From Terriglobia bacterium (lineage in GTDB: Bacteria; Acidobacteriota; Terriglobia; Acidiferrales; UBA7541), in assembly GCA_023512135.1 (NCBI GenBank), contig JAIMAG010000011.1:28076-92075 (forward strand): a stretch of DNA of 64,000 nucleotides. Direction: 5' to 3'. This document shows positions 46,733-58,537 of this stretch, in pieces. Position 1 is the first letter of the stretch. The number at the start of each line of letters is the position of its first letter. The position numbers and the translations under genes are program-made. Below the pieces are notes generated by a model that ran no database searches, was not told the origin of the DNA, and saw nothing but the letters and a program-made list of their open reading frames with translations.

Positions 46733-48255
46733 CCTGGGGCAAGACAGCCAGGGTAGCGCAGCTGCTCGCGGGGCCGTCCGGTGGTCAACCAATGCGAGCG
46801 TTGTTGAAATCATTCAGCGGGCCCGAACGGCTTCTGCTGGCGCTGTTCGTGCTCTCGCTTCCCTTTGTCAATCCGACCGTGCACGGCGATGGCGTGGGGT
46901 ACTACGCCTACGTCCGCTCGCTGCTGATTGACGGCGACCTGCGCTTTGAGAACGAATACCTGGCGGGCAACGCGGCGTTTGTGCTGCGCCGCACCGACGA
47001 ACAGGGCCGGCTGCGCCCCGATACATACACGAACACCGGATACGTCTTCAACAATCACTCGGTTGGGCCCTCGCTGTTGTGGGCGCCGTTTCTGGTTTTG
47101 ACCCACGGGGTGGTTCGTGGGGCGAATGCGCTCGAAGCCGACATCCCCCCGGACGGTTTTTCCTGGCCGTACCTGTGGACGATGGCGCTGACGACGGCGG
47201 GCTACGGGTTTGCGGCGCTGTGGATGGCGTTTCGACTGGCGCGCCGCTACGTGGCGGAACGCTGGGCGCTGCTGGCGACGCTGGGCATCTGGTTTGGCAG
47301 TTCGCTGCCGGTCTATATGTACTTCAATCCGGCCTGGGCGCACGCCCATTCGGCGTTCACGGTCACCGTGTTTCTGTGGTACTGGCAGCGTACGCGCGAG
47401 TTGCGCACGCTGCGGCAGTGGGCGCTGCTCGGATTGCTCGGCGGGCTGATGGTCAATGTCTACTATCCGACCGGCGTACTGCTCCTGCTGCCGTTGCTGG
47501 ATGCACTGGGCGGCTACTGGAGTGCGTGGCGGCCCAGGCCGGACCTTCGGCAGGTGGCCCGGCAGTTCGGTACTCACTTGATTTTTCTGCTCGTGCTGGT
47601 CGTGGCGCTGCTACCCACGCTGATTACGCGCCAGATCCTGTTTGGCCATCCGCTCCGCACTGGCTACGCGGACGCGCAGTTGTGGAACTGGACGAGGCCG
47701 GTACTGTGGGAGGTGCTGTTTTCAGCCCATCACGGCCTGCTGAGCTGGACACCGGTGCTGCTGCCGGCCATCGTCGGGCTGTGGTGGCTGCGGAAAAAAG
47801 ACCGGTGGCTGGGCAACGCGCTGGGCGCGGTGTTCCTTGCCTACTACTACGTGATTGCCGCGTACCTGCACTGGCACGGGATGTCGTCGTTCGGGAACCG
47901 TTTCTTTGTTTCGCTGACTCCGCTGTTCGTGCTGGGGCTGGCCGCAACCCTGGAACGCGTCGCAGGATGGTTCGCTGAGCCGCGGCGCGCGTTCGCCGTG
48001 CAGGCCGGAGCGCTGGCGCTGCTCGTCGTCTGGAACGCCGGCCTGATTTTCCAGTGGGGCACGCGGATGATTCCCGCCCGCGAGCCGGTGGTGTGGAGCG
48101 AGGTGGCGCGGAATCAGGTGACCGCGGTGCCGGCGCGGCTGCTCGAGACCGTGCGCAGCTACCTCTTTGCACGCGATGCGCTGATGGAGCAAATCGAGGC
48201 CCACGATCTGCCTCCGCAGCCACCCGAAGCGGATTCGCAGCGGAGACCCGAGTGA
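46729..48255 (+). CDS. polytopic membrane glycosyltransferase-like protein (GT39/ArnT-like)
   Basis: A 508-residue protein with about 11 hydrophobic segments. The first periplasmic loop contains VHGDGVGYYAYVRSLLIDGD, acidic and aromatic as in lipid-linked-sugar transferases of the PMT/ArnT type. NPAWAHAHSAF and HWHGMSSFGNRFFV are also conserved-looking. It probably uses a polyprenyl-phosphate sugar, perhaps that made by the interrupted transferase upstream. ATG 46729 overlaps the end of that frame (ATGA). ATG 46792 is a plausible shorter start. The acceptor is unknown. Confidence 0.72.
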   Translation: MTWGKTARVAQLLAGPSGGQPMRALLKSFSGPERLLLALFVLSLPFVNPTVHGDGVGYYAYVRSLLIDGDLRFENEYLAGNAAFVLRRTDEQGRLRPDTYTNTGYVFNNHSVGPSLLWAPFLVLTHGVVRGANALEADIPPDGFSWPYLWTMALTTAGYGFAALWMAFRLARRYVAERWALLATLGIWFGSSLPVYMYFNPAWAHAHSAFTVTVFLWYWQRTRELRTLRQWALLGLLGGLMVNVYYPTGVLLLLPLLDALGGYWSAWRPRPDLRQVARQFGTHLIFLLVLVVALLPTLITRQILFGHPLRTGYADAQLWNWTRPVLWEVLFSAHHGLLSWTPVLLPAIVGLWWLRKKDRWLGNALGAVFLAYYYVIAAYLHWHGMSSFGNRFFVSLTPLFVLGLAATLERVAGWFAEPRRAFAVQAGALALLVVWNAGLIFQWGTRMIPAREPVVWSEVARNQVTAVPARLLETVRSYLFARDALMEQIEAHDLPPQPPEADSQRRPE

Positions 48256-49595
48256 TGGTTCGGCGCGCACAACGCAGCTTCGCGACGGACAGCGTAGCGT
48301 CGTTCGTCCTGATGCTGCTGACGAACCTGATTCGGCTGCCCACAAATATTCTGATTGCGCGGTTTCTGGGGCCGGCGGGCAAGGGTGTGGTCACGCTGCT
48401 GCAGTTGCTGCTGGGCCAGACCGCGCTGTTTCTTTCCCTGGGGTTGGACGCAGCGCTGGTGCACTTCGCCGGGCGACGCGGCCGACCGGTGGCCGAGCTG
48501 ACCGGACGCGCGCTGGGGCTGGGCCTGGTGCTGGGCGAAATCGGCTTCGGAGTGCTCGTGGTGCTGCTGGTGTGGGTGTTCGCGGAGCTGCTGCCCGCCG
48601 AGGTGCGGCTGGTGTCCTTGCTGCTGGCGGCTACGCTGCCGTTGACGCTCATCGCGAGCTTTCTCCGTAGCCTGCTGCGCGCCTGCGGGCGCGTGGTAGA
48701 GGAATGGTCGCTGATGCTGGTTTCGGCGACGGCCCTGCTCGCCGGCGTGGGCCTCGGACTGCTGCTCGAAGGCGGCGTGACGGGTGTGCTCTGGGGCCTG
48801 CTCGGGGGCAGCGTGCTGACGGTCGTCGTGACCGCAGGACTGGCCTGGCGGGTGGGTATCCTGTGGCAGAAGCCAGAGATTAGCTGGCACGGCGCGCGCG
48901 AGCTGGTCGGCTACGGAGCCAAGCTGCACGGCGGCAACATCCTGGAGGCGATGAACGATCGCTTCGATATGTACATCCTGGCGTTTTTTCTGGGCACTGC
49001 GGCCGTGGGCATCTATTCGATTGCGGTGGTGGTGGCGGAGCTGGTGCTGCTGTTTCCGGGCGTAGTCGGCAGCGTGTTGATGCCGCGGGTGGCCACGCGC
49101 AGCGAAGCAGGCAGCAACGCGATGATGGCACCGGTGCTGCGCATGACGTCGCTGGTGCTGGCCGGGGGTGCGCTGGTGTCGGCGCTGGCGGGTGGCTGGC
49201 TGATTCAGTTGTTGTTCGGCGAAGCGTTCCTGCCGGCGTTCTGGCCGATGCTGCTGCTGCTGCCGGGGTCCTGGGCACTGGGTCTGTGGCGGACGATGAT
49301 GAGCGACCTGGTCGTGCGCGGCCACCCGCTCGGCAAAACCTGGACGGCCGCCGTGGCGGTGGTCGTCACCATCGTGCTCGACCTGCTGCTGATTCCGCTG
49401 TGGGGCGTGCCGGGCGCGGCGGTCGCTTCGAGCTTGGCCTATGGCGCGGCGATGGGGCTCGGACTGTGGTTGTACTGCCGGGTGACCCGGCTGCGGCCGC
49501 TCGAACTGCTGCGACCGCGCCGCGAAGACTTCGCCCTGGCCCGAACGCAACTCCGCGCCGGACTCGTCTCCTGGCGAACTGCGTTTCCGCGATGA
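48255..49595 (+). CDS. Wzx-type polysaccharide flippase
   Basis: A 446-residue membrane protein with about 12-14 hydrophobic segments and few charged residues, the profile of the polysaccharide transporter branch of the MOP superfamily. FLGPAGKGVVTLLQLLL and YGAKLHGGNILEAMNDRFDMYILAFFLG are typical. It would flip lipid-linked repeat units across the inner membrane for the Wzy/Wzc machinery. ATG 48255 shares one base with the previous stop. Confidence 0.85.
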   Translation: MVRRAQRSFATDSVASFVLMLLTNLIRLPTNILIARFLGPAGKGVVTLLQLLLGQTALFLSLGLDAALVHFAGRRGRPVAELTGRALGLGLVLGEIGFGVLVVLLVWVFAELLPAEVRLVSLLLAATLPLTLIASFLRSLLRACGRVVEEWSLMLVSATALLAGVGLGLLLEGGVTGVLWGLLGGSVLTVVVTAGLAWRVGILWQKPEISWHGARELVGYGAKLHGGNILEAMNDRFDMYILAFFLGTAAVGIYSIAVVVAELVLLFPGVVGSVLMPRVATRSEAGSNAMMAPVLRMTSLVLAGGALVSALAGGWLIQLLFGEAFLPAFWPMLLLLPGSWALGLWRTMMSDLVVRGHPLGKTWTAAVAVVVTIVLDLLLIPLWGVPGAAVASSLAYGAAMGLGLWLYCRVTRLRPLELLRPRREDFALARTQLRAGLVSWRTAFPR

Positions 49596-50470
49596 ACGCT
49601 TCAGCATCCAATCCGCGCACAGGACTTCCCGCAATCTGGCCCACCAGCCGCATGCGCCGTTGGTTACGCGATGTCGTTGTTGAGTTGTTGGCATCTCTGC
49701 CCACGCCATGGAAGCGCACGCTTGCAGGAAGATTCATCCGGCCCCTGTTGTGGCTGCTGTTTCATATCGAGCGGGAAAGATTACCCGTGGTTCGTGCGGG
49801 ACCACGCGGCTGCCGGTTCGCTATGCGCCTGAACTGGCAAGGGCATACCGACTTTGTCCTAGGGATCTACGAGCCGGAAGTCATAAATGCTCTGCGTCGG
49901 TTCTTGCGACCCGGAGACTGCTGTATTGATGTGGGCGCGCACATCGGTTATTCGACGCTGCTGATGTCCCGTTTCGTCGGCGAGCACGGGCGGGTTGTGG
50001 CGTATGAGCCTTTCCCGAGAAACTTTGCCGCGTTGCAGGAAAACTTGGACCTCAATCAAATTCGGAATACCACATTGCGACGCCTTGCCCTCGGCGAGCA
50101 GAGGGGGGAGCTTACGTTAGAATACCCCACCGGGGAGGAGTTTTCTTCGACCCCCTCCGCATGTAGCTACGCTGTCGAGGGCCATCGAGCGCGGATATCG
50201 GTGCCAATGGATACTTTGGACGCGGAAATGCTCAGGATGAGATTGTCACCGCATTTGGTGAAAATTGACGTGGAAGGTGCTGAGCTAGCAGTGCTGCGCG
50301 GAGCCCGTGAGACACTTCGCCAGTCGCGGCCACTCGTGTTGGTTGAGATTCACGGTTGGGGGCGCGACCAGAGCGACGAAGTTTTGAAGCTGATTAGGAA
50401 TTGCGGCTATCGTACGGAAAGGATCGGTCAACGTCGGCGGGAGGTTTTCATCCTGGCAATTCCAGACTGA
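49592..50470 (+). CDS. FkbM-family methyltransferase
   Basis: A 292-residue SAM-dependent methyltransferase: CIDVGAHIGYSTLLMSRFVGEHGRVVAYEPFPRNF holds motif I and the acidic ribose-binding residue, and VKIDVEGAELAVLRGA is the FkbM hallmark. It probably O-methylates a sugar of the polysaccharide. ATG 49592 overlaps the flippase stop (ATGA). From about here to 53 kb the third codon positions are less GC-biased, hinting that this end of the locus was acquired separately. Confidence 0.87.
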   Translation: MNASASNPRTGLPAIWPTSRMRRWLRDVVVELLASLPTPWKRTLAGRFIRPLLWLLFHIERERLPVVRAGPRGCRFAMRLNWQGHTDFVLGIYEPEVINALRRFLRPGDCCIDVGAHIGYSTLLMSRFVGEHGRVVAYEPFPRNFAALQENLDLNQIRNTTLRRLALGEQRGELTLEYPTGEEFSSTPSACSYAVEGHRARISVPMDTLDAEMLRMRLSPHLVKIDVEGAELAVLRGARETLRQSRPLVLVEIHGWGRDQSDEVLKLIRNCGYRTERIGQRRREVFILAIPD

Positions 50471-51580
50471 ATGCGCATGCGTGACGCAATTGTGCTTTCC
50501 GGATGGACCTGGCGGGCCACCAACGTGCCGGAACGGTTGGCGCTGGCCTTGGCACGCCTAGGTCTGCGGGTCCTGTACTGTGAAAACCCGTTTTCACGTT
50601 TCAACCCGCAGCAGCCACCTCACAATGAACTGGCAAACGGCATATACGGCTTTCGCCCGAAACTATTCAGCCATCGACTGAATCGCTTTGCAACGCTAGC
50701 GCGCTGGCAGGCGGCTGGGATAGCAGAGCAGATTCTGACACATGCCGCGGCGCTTAGCTTGCAAAATCCAATTCTATTCTACCCGTGCTTGGCTAATCTT
50801 GTGCCCCTAGCTTCTGTATTCAAGAAGCAAGGTTTACCGGTGGTTTATGTATGCATGGACTATCCGGAGCTGCGATTGGATGAGCACGTTCGAGTGGCTG
50901 ACTTCGTGCTGGTGATCCCACGTGCCGGGTACCATCGACTGAAAGCGCGCTATGGAAACAGAATCCACCGTATTCCGCAACCCGTTGAGGTTTCGACCGC
51001 GCTTCCCACTGCCTCCGAAGAACCCGAGGACCTGGCCAGGATTCCCCGCCCCCGGCTTGGATATCTGGGTCATCCGCATCAACGGTTGAACTTGCGGTTG
51101 GTGCGAGAAATCTTCGTGGCAAATCCGGACTGGCATCTTGTTTGGTTTGGAGCTTGCCGCGAACTGGTTCTACCGAACATTCATGTACTTGATTGGCGAC
51201 CTCCAGACGAGTTGCGACGTCTGGTGGCTCACCTCGACGTGGGCATCATGCCTTATGATTGCGCAGATGAACGAGAGTTCCATGCGACACCGCTGAAACT
51301 GTTTGAGTATTTCCTTGCCGGATTGCCGGTCGTTTCTACACCGATCCTCCACCTGTGGGAACACCAAGGACTGATCTATTTTGGCGATACGGCTGAGGAA
51401 TTGAGTTGCGCCGTCACTTCTGCATTGCGTGAGCCGCCTGATAGTCCGCTTCGTCAGCTGCGACAGCAGGTTGCCGCCCGCCACTCAATTGAACATCTTG
51501 CCTCGGTGCTGGCTGCAATCTTGCCGCTTGGAGTGAGTCATGCAACATTAGTTGAAACGCATTTCACCGGGAGCACGTGA
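50471..51580 (+). CDS. GT-B glycosyltransferase
   Basis: A 369-residue GT-B-fold transferase. The N-terminal half contains FYPCLANLVPLASVFKK and VYVCMDYPELR; the C-terminal half has PRLGYLGHPHQRLNLRLV, IMPYDCADEREFHATPLKLFEYFLAGLPVVST with the EYFLAGLPVV motif of nucleotide-sugar binding. It starts directly after the FkbM stop. The reading frame has markedly lower GC than the genes before 49 kb. Donor and acceptor sugars cannot be told from sequence. Confidence 0.82.
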   Translation: MRMRDAIVLSGWTWRATNVPERLALALARLGLRVLYCENPFSRFNPQQPPHNELANGIYGFRPKLFSHRLNRFATLARWQAAGIAEQILTHAAALSLQNPILFYPCLANLVPLASVFKKQGLPVVYVCMDYPELRLDEHVRVADFVLVIPRAGYHRLKARYGNRIHRIPQPVEVSTALPTASEEPEDLARIPRPRLGYLGHPHQRLNLRLVREIFVANPDWHLVWFGACRELVLPNIHVLDWRPPDELRRLVAHLDVGIMPYDCADEREFHATPLKLFEYFLAGLPVVSTPILHLWEHQGLIYFGDTAEELSCAVTSALREPPDSPLRQLRQQVAARHSIEHLASVLAAILPLGVSHATLVETHFTGST

Positions 51581-51638
51581 CGATGTGCAAATTGTTACCA
51601 TTATGTGGTTAGCGCTGCGATTCAGGTGTTCTGAATGA

Positions 51639-52193
51639 TGCGACCACGCGGCGGCCCGGAAGGCACTGGGTTTGCGCGAAGATGCACGGGTCGGCCTCTT
51701 CGTGGGCAGTGCGCATCCAATGAAGGGTTTTTCGGTTGTAAAGGCCCTGATGGATCGTTTTCCGACGGTGGACTGGCTGCTGGCACTGCGCGGACAGTTG
51801 CCACCGGAGGCGAGCGGCCGTCCCGGTGCTCGAGTGTTTCAGAATGCCGACTATGCGACCTTGCCGCTGTTGTACAACGCTGCCGATGTTTTTCTCTGCC
51901 CGTCGCGGTATGAGCCCTTCGGGTATGTGGTGGCGGAGGCACTGGCCTGTGGCACACCCACGGTGGCATCGCCTGGTGGGGCGAGTCGGAAATTCCTGGG
52001 GCGGCCGCCATGGAATCGTTTTCTGATTGCAGACCCGGAAGACGTGGACGCGTTCGCGGCAGCCATTGCAGAAATTCTGCGCAGCCCGGAAGAAATGCGC
52101 CAGAAGGTAATCCAACAGATTCGACCTCAAATTGTCGAGCTGATGGCGCCGGAGAATTGGGCGCGGCGGTTTTTTGCGGTTGCGGGCCTGTAG
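51639..52193 (+). pseudogene. C-terminal remnant of a GT-B (family 4-like) glycosyltransferase
   Basis: The frame opens after TGA 51636 and at once reads AAARKALGLREDARVGLFVGSAHPMKGF, which is the middle of a family 4 transferase; the acceptor-binding N-terminal half (~180 residues) is missing. The donor half is intact: NADYATLPLLYNAADVFLCPSRYEPFGYVVAEALACGTP with the E-x7-E-like motif. TTG 51672 is the only plausible start codon, without a clear site. The piece follows the preceding GT by about 60 bases of non-homologous sequence. It is probably a decayed gene after recombination. Confidence 0.75.
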
Positions 52194-52225
52194 CGTTCGT
52201 CCAGGACAGAGAACAGAGCGGCACC

Positions 52226-53032
52226 ATGCGCGATTTACTGGCTCATTTGCTGCTGCGTTGTCCGCAGATGGCGCAGTTTGTGCGGAGGTTGCCAGTGCTG
52301 GGCGCTGTCGCGCATCGGGTTGGTTCCCGGCTGTTACCGCCGGGCGCGCGCGTGTGGGCAAAGGTTCGCGCTGGACCGGCCCGCGGTCTGTGGCTCCGCG
52401 TCGACCCGCGCTATGAGGACGAATACATCAGGTCTACACATGAGCCGCTGCTTCAGCAGTTTCTTACGAACCATCTGAGGCCTGGCATGGTTTTCTACGA
52501 CGTGGGCGCGCACATAGGGTTCTTCAGTCTCCTAGCTGCCCGGCTCGTGGGAAGGGAGGGGAAAGTCTTCAGCTTCGAAGCCGCTCCCGAAAACGTAAAC
52601 CGACTAATGGAGAACGCGCGCCGCAACGGTTTTGAGCAGATCACGATTGTGCCCGCCGCAGTCTGGAAGGAGTGCAGGCAGCTTCGATTTCAGCGCGCAT
52701 CTGACGATTCAAGCCGCAATACCGGCCGGGTAGTCCTGACCCAAGCCGCAGCGCCGGAGCTGATCGAAGTAGAAGCAGTGACGTTGGACCATTTCGCGCA
52801 ACAGCACTTATTTCCCCAAGTCATCAAGATCGACGTAGAAGGTGCTGAGGTAGAGGTGCTAGAAGGCGCCCAGAAAATTTTAGCAGCGGCACCCCCAGTG
52901 TTACTTTGTGAAGTGCACAGTGCTGAGTCCGCAATTCGTGTCCAGCAGTTGCTAGATGTGCAGGGCTATCGTGTTGAATGGTTTGAGCCGACCCTTCGAT
53001 ATCCGCAGCATTTACTTGCTGTGTCATGTTAG
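52226..53032 (+). CDS. FkbM-family methyltransferase (second)
   Basis: A 268-residue SAM methyltransferase: FYDVGAHIGFFSLLAARLVGREGKVFSFEAAPENV and VIKIDVEGAEVEVLEGA are the same two motifs as in the FkbM gene at 49592, but the N-terminal 75 residues differ, so it is a distinct family member. It probably methylates another position of the glycan. ATG 52226 follows ACAGAG, a weak site. It is the last gene of the polysaccharide locus and is convergent with argJ. Confidence 0.87.
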   Translation: MRDLLAHLLLRCPQMAQFVRRLPVLGAVAHRVGSRLLPPGARVWAKVRAGPARGLWLRVDPRYEDEYIRSTHEPLLQQFLTNHLRPGMVFYDVGAHIGFFSLLAARLVGREGKVFSFEAAPENVNRLMENARRNGFEQITIVPAAVWKECRQLRFQRASDDSSRNTGRVVLTQAAAPELIEVEAVTLDHFAQQHLFPQVIKIDVEGAEVEVLEGAQKILAAAPPVLLCEVHSAESAIRVQQLLDVQGYRVEWFEPTLRYPQHLLAVSC

Positions 53033-53156
53033 CTGGAAATCGTCATCGCGGAGCACGGCGGATGAGGTGGCGTTCAGACTTGGTTTCCTTCTCGGCAGGC
53101 GAACACTTTAAGTGCGTCAGTTTGGCGAGGGCACCGGCGCGAAAGACAGGGTGGGC

Positions 53157-54446
53157 TTACGAGCGGTAGCTGGCGTTGATATCCACGTAGCCGCGGGTGA
53201 AGTCGCATGTCCAGAGGACGCAGCGGCCAGCCGCGCGGCGTGCGGGGCGGCGGATTCTCCGATTTGCGTTGCGTTTTCTTTCCCCCAAATCCAGTACGAC
53301 GGAAACGCAGCCTCGGCGGAGTGCTTGGCGCACGGCGCGTTCGTCGAACGGCCGCGGGCGACCGCGCGCAAAGACGAGCGTGCCGGCCAGCCAGACGCGT
53401 GTGCGCGCCGGATCCAGGGCCACGCCGGCACGACCGGCGGCGGCCAGGATGCGTCCCCAGTTCGGATCCGCGCCGGCCAGCGCGGTTTTCACCAGCGGAG
53501 ACTCGGCGATGGTGCGGGCCACGCGTTCGGCCGCAGCGGCGGACGGTGCGCCGCGAACTTCGACTTCCACCACGCGCTGCGCCCCTTCGCCATCGGCAAC
53601 AATCTGCAGCGCCAGACTGCGGCAGACCTCGGTGAGCGCGCGGTAGAACCGGAGCGCGTCGCGTTCGGCGCGGGTCGCAGCACGCCGGTCGGGAGAAAAG
53701 CGTCGCAGAGAAAGCCGGCGCCCACCGGCGGCGCCGCTGGCGAGCAGCACGACCGTGTCGTTCGTCGAGGTATCGCCATCTACGGTGATCCGGTTGAAGG
53801 TCTGCGCGACGGCGGCGCGCAGCATCCGCTGCAGCAGGGACGGGGCGATGGCCGCGTCGGTGACCACAAACGCCAGCATGGTGGCCATGCGCGGTGCAAT
53901 CATGCCGGCACCCTTCGCGCAGCCGAGCAGCCGCACGGCGCGGCCCTCGATGCGGCACGTTGCTGCGGCCCACTTCGGCCGCGTGTCGGTGGTCAGGATG
54001 GCGCGGGCGAATGCGCGAAAGGCCCGCGGTGTGTTCGCCGCGCTGCGGCTCAGCCTCGGCAGCGCGCGCAGGAGTTTCTCTGCGGGCAGCGGCACGCCGA
54101 TCACACCCGTGGAACAGACGAGTACATGGCGGGCCGCGCAGCCGAGCAGACGGCCCGCGCCGACAGCTGTAGCCCGCGCGGCGCGGTCGCCCGCCGGGCC
54201 GGTGGCGCAGTTGGCGTTGCCGGAATTCACCACGACCGCGCGAACCCATCCGCGCGATTGGCGCAGATGCGCGCGCGAGAGCCGGACCGGCGCCGCCTGC
54301 ACGCGGTTGGTGGTGAAGACGGCGGCGGCAGCGGCCAGCGCTTCGCCGGCCAGCAGAGCGAGATCGCGACCGCGCCGCTTCAGCCCGCAGGCGGCTGCCG
54401 CAAAGCGGAATCCGCGCGGAACCGGGAGCGAGCGGGCCGGCATCAT
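53157..54446 (-). CDS. argJ: bifunctional ornithine acetyltransferase / N-acetylglutamate synthase
   Basis: ArgJ transfers the acetyl group from N-acetylornithine to glutamate, recycling it in arginine synthesis. The 429-residue proenzyme shows NSGNANCATG, STGVIGVPLP, and the autocleavage region KGAGMIAPRMATMLAF, where the Thr of MATML becomes the new N-terminus of the beta chain. The end is TCDFTRGYVDINASYRS, diagnostic. An Arg-rich insert (RKRNANRRIRRPARR) before it is unusual. Start ATG 54446 overlaps the GNAT gene by ATGA. It is the last gene of the arginine operon. Confidence 0.93.
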   Translation of the reverse strand: MMPARSLPVPRGFRFAAAACGLKRRGRDLALLAGEALAAAAAVFTTNRVQAAPVRLSRAHLRQSRGWVRAVVVNSGNANCATGPAGDRAARATAVGAGRLLGCAARHVLVCSTGVIGVPLPAEKLLRALPRLSRSAANTPRAFRAFARAILTTDTRPKWAAATCRIEGRAVRLLGCAKGAGMIAPRMATMLAFVVTDAAIAPSLLQRMLRAAVAQTFNRITVDGDTSTNDTVVLLASGAAGGRRLSLRRFSPDRRAATRAERDALRFYRALTEVCRSLALQIVADGEGAQRVVEVEVRGAPSAAAAERVARTIAESPLVKTALAGADPNWGRILAAAGRAGVALDPARTRVWLAGTLVFARGRPRPFDERAVRQALRRGCVSVVLDLGERKRNANRRIRRPARRAAGRCVLWTCDFTRGYVDINASYRS

Positions 54447-54960
54447 CGGGCAGCGAGTGCGGCGGTGGTCGGGGCGAGCACCGTCAGCGGGTCGGAGCGC
54501 TTCGGCAGCGGGTACAGCGTGAGCACAACCGCATGGAGCCGACAGTTGCGGCGCTTCGGACAGCCCTGGCAGTCGCGCTGTAATTTCTCCGGGAAGGCTT
54601 CCCGCGCCGCAGGCATGAATCCGTGCCGGAGGAAAAATTCCGGCGATTCGGTGACCGCAAACACTTGTGCGATGCGGCGTCTGCGGGCGACATTCAGCGC
54701 GTAGCGGAGCAGGCGCCGGCCCAGTCCCCGCCCCTGCGCGCCCGGCCGGACTGCGAGGGAGCGGATTTCAGCCAGGTGCGGACCGTAGAGCTCCAGAGCC
54801 ACGCAGCCGGCCAGACCGGCGGTGTCTTCGAGTACGAGAAAATCGGCGAGGCGAGCGCGGAGCTCACCCTCTGAGCGCGGCAGCAGCAGGCCGGCCTCGG
54901 CGTAGTGGGCAATCAGCGACGCCAGCGCAGGCAGGTCGGCCGGACGTGCGCGACGGGACT

Positions 54961-54964
<4 letters not shown>
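54443..54964 (-). CDS. GNAT acetyltransferase, probable short N-acetylglutamate synthase
   Basis: A 173-residue GNAT protein: LAEIRSLAVRPGAQGRGLGRRLL holds the acetyl-CoA pyrophosphate loop, and VTESPEFFLRHGFMP the conserved C-terminal motif of short ArgA-type enzymes. A DCQGCPKRRNC segment could bind metal. Within the arg operon it most likely makes N-acetylglutamate to prime the ArgJ cycle, as in other bacteria with short synthases. It overlaps argH and argJ by 4 bases each. An unrelated GNAT substrate cannot be excluded. Confidence 0.8.
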
Positions 54965-57560
<2,596 letters not shown>

Positions 57561-57587
57561 GGTTCCCTCCCGTTCCTCACGATGCAT

Positions 57588-58529
57588 TCAACTGAGCAGA
57601 GCCAGGAGAATCGCTTTCTGTACATGCAGGCGATTTTCCGCCTGCTGATACACCAACGAGCGAGGCGAATCGATGACCCCGGCCGTCACTTCGCTTCCGC
57701 GATGGGCCGGCAGACAGTGCAGGAAGACCGCATCGGGCGCGGCCAGGGCAAACAGTGCCTCGTTGACCTGGTACGGAGCGAAGATTTTTTCGCGCGTGGC
57801 CGCTTCCGCCTCCTGTCCCATGCTGGCCCAGACGTCGGTGTAGACCGCCTGCGCGCCGGCCACAGCTTCGGCCGGGTCGTGGAGCAGTTCGATTTTTGCG
57901 CGGCTGTCCCGCGCGGCCCGACGCGCTTCGGCCACCACGGCGGCGTCGGGTTCGTAACCTTTCGGTGTAGCGATGCGCAGATGTGCACCCAGGCGCGCCG
58001 CGGTGAGCAGCAGCGAGTGGCAGACGTTGTTGCCGTCCCCGACGTAGGCCAGCGTCAGGTCCTTCAGGTTGCGGAAGTGCTCTTCAAGGGTGAAGAAGTC
58101 AGCCAGGGCCTGGCAGGGATGAAAGCGGTCGCTGAGCGCGTTGATGACGGGGATGGCGGCGTGGGCCGCCAGTTCTTCGATGGTGGACTGGGAGAAGGTG
58201 CGGGCCACGATGCCGTGCACCCAGCGTTCTAAATTGCGGGCTACGTCCGGGACCGATTCTCGCATGCCCAGCCGGCTGCCCTGGTGATCCAGAAACACCG
58301 CGGCGCCGCCCAGGCTGGCCATGCCGACTTCGAAAGTGACCCGGGTGCGCAGCGAGGGCTTTTCGAAGATCAGCGCCAGGAAGCGTCCGGCCAGCGCGCT
58401 GCGGTAGCGTTCCGGCCGGGCTTTGACGCTGGCAGCCAGATGGAACAGCTCGCGGATCTGCGCGGAGGAAAATTCGCTGCCGGTGACCAGGTCACGCGGC
58501 GCGGTCAGCGCAACGGGCAGTGTGCTCAT
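57588..58529 (-). CDS. argF: ornithine carbamoyltransferase
   Basis: Makes citrulline from ornithine and carbamoyl phosphate. The 313-residue protein has the carbamoyl-phosphate site FEKPSLRTRVTFE (the STRT Thr is Leu here), DRFHPCQALAD, VGDGNNVCHS, and the HCLPAHRG signature that binds ornithine. The SMG loop appears as WASMGQE. ATG 58529 follows TAGGAG. Found between argD and argG in the operon; no carbamoyl phosphate synthetase gene is in the window. Confidence 0.94.
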   Translation of the reverse strand: MSTLPVALTAPRDLVTGSEFSSAQIRELFHLAASVKARPERYRSALAGRFLALIFEKPSLRTRVTFEVGMASLGGAAVFLDHQGSRLGMRESVPDVARNLERWVHGIVARTFSQSTIEELAAHAAIPVINALSDRFHPCQALADFFTLEEHFRNLKDLTLAYVGDGNNVCHSLLLTAARLGAHLRIATPKGYEPDAAVVAEARRAARDSRAKIELLHDPAEAVAGAQAVYTDVWASMGQEAEAATREKIFAPYQVNEALFALAAPDAVFLHCLPAHRGSEVTAGVIDSPRSLVYQQAENRLHVQKAILLALLS

Positions 58530-58537
58530 GGTGTCTC

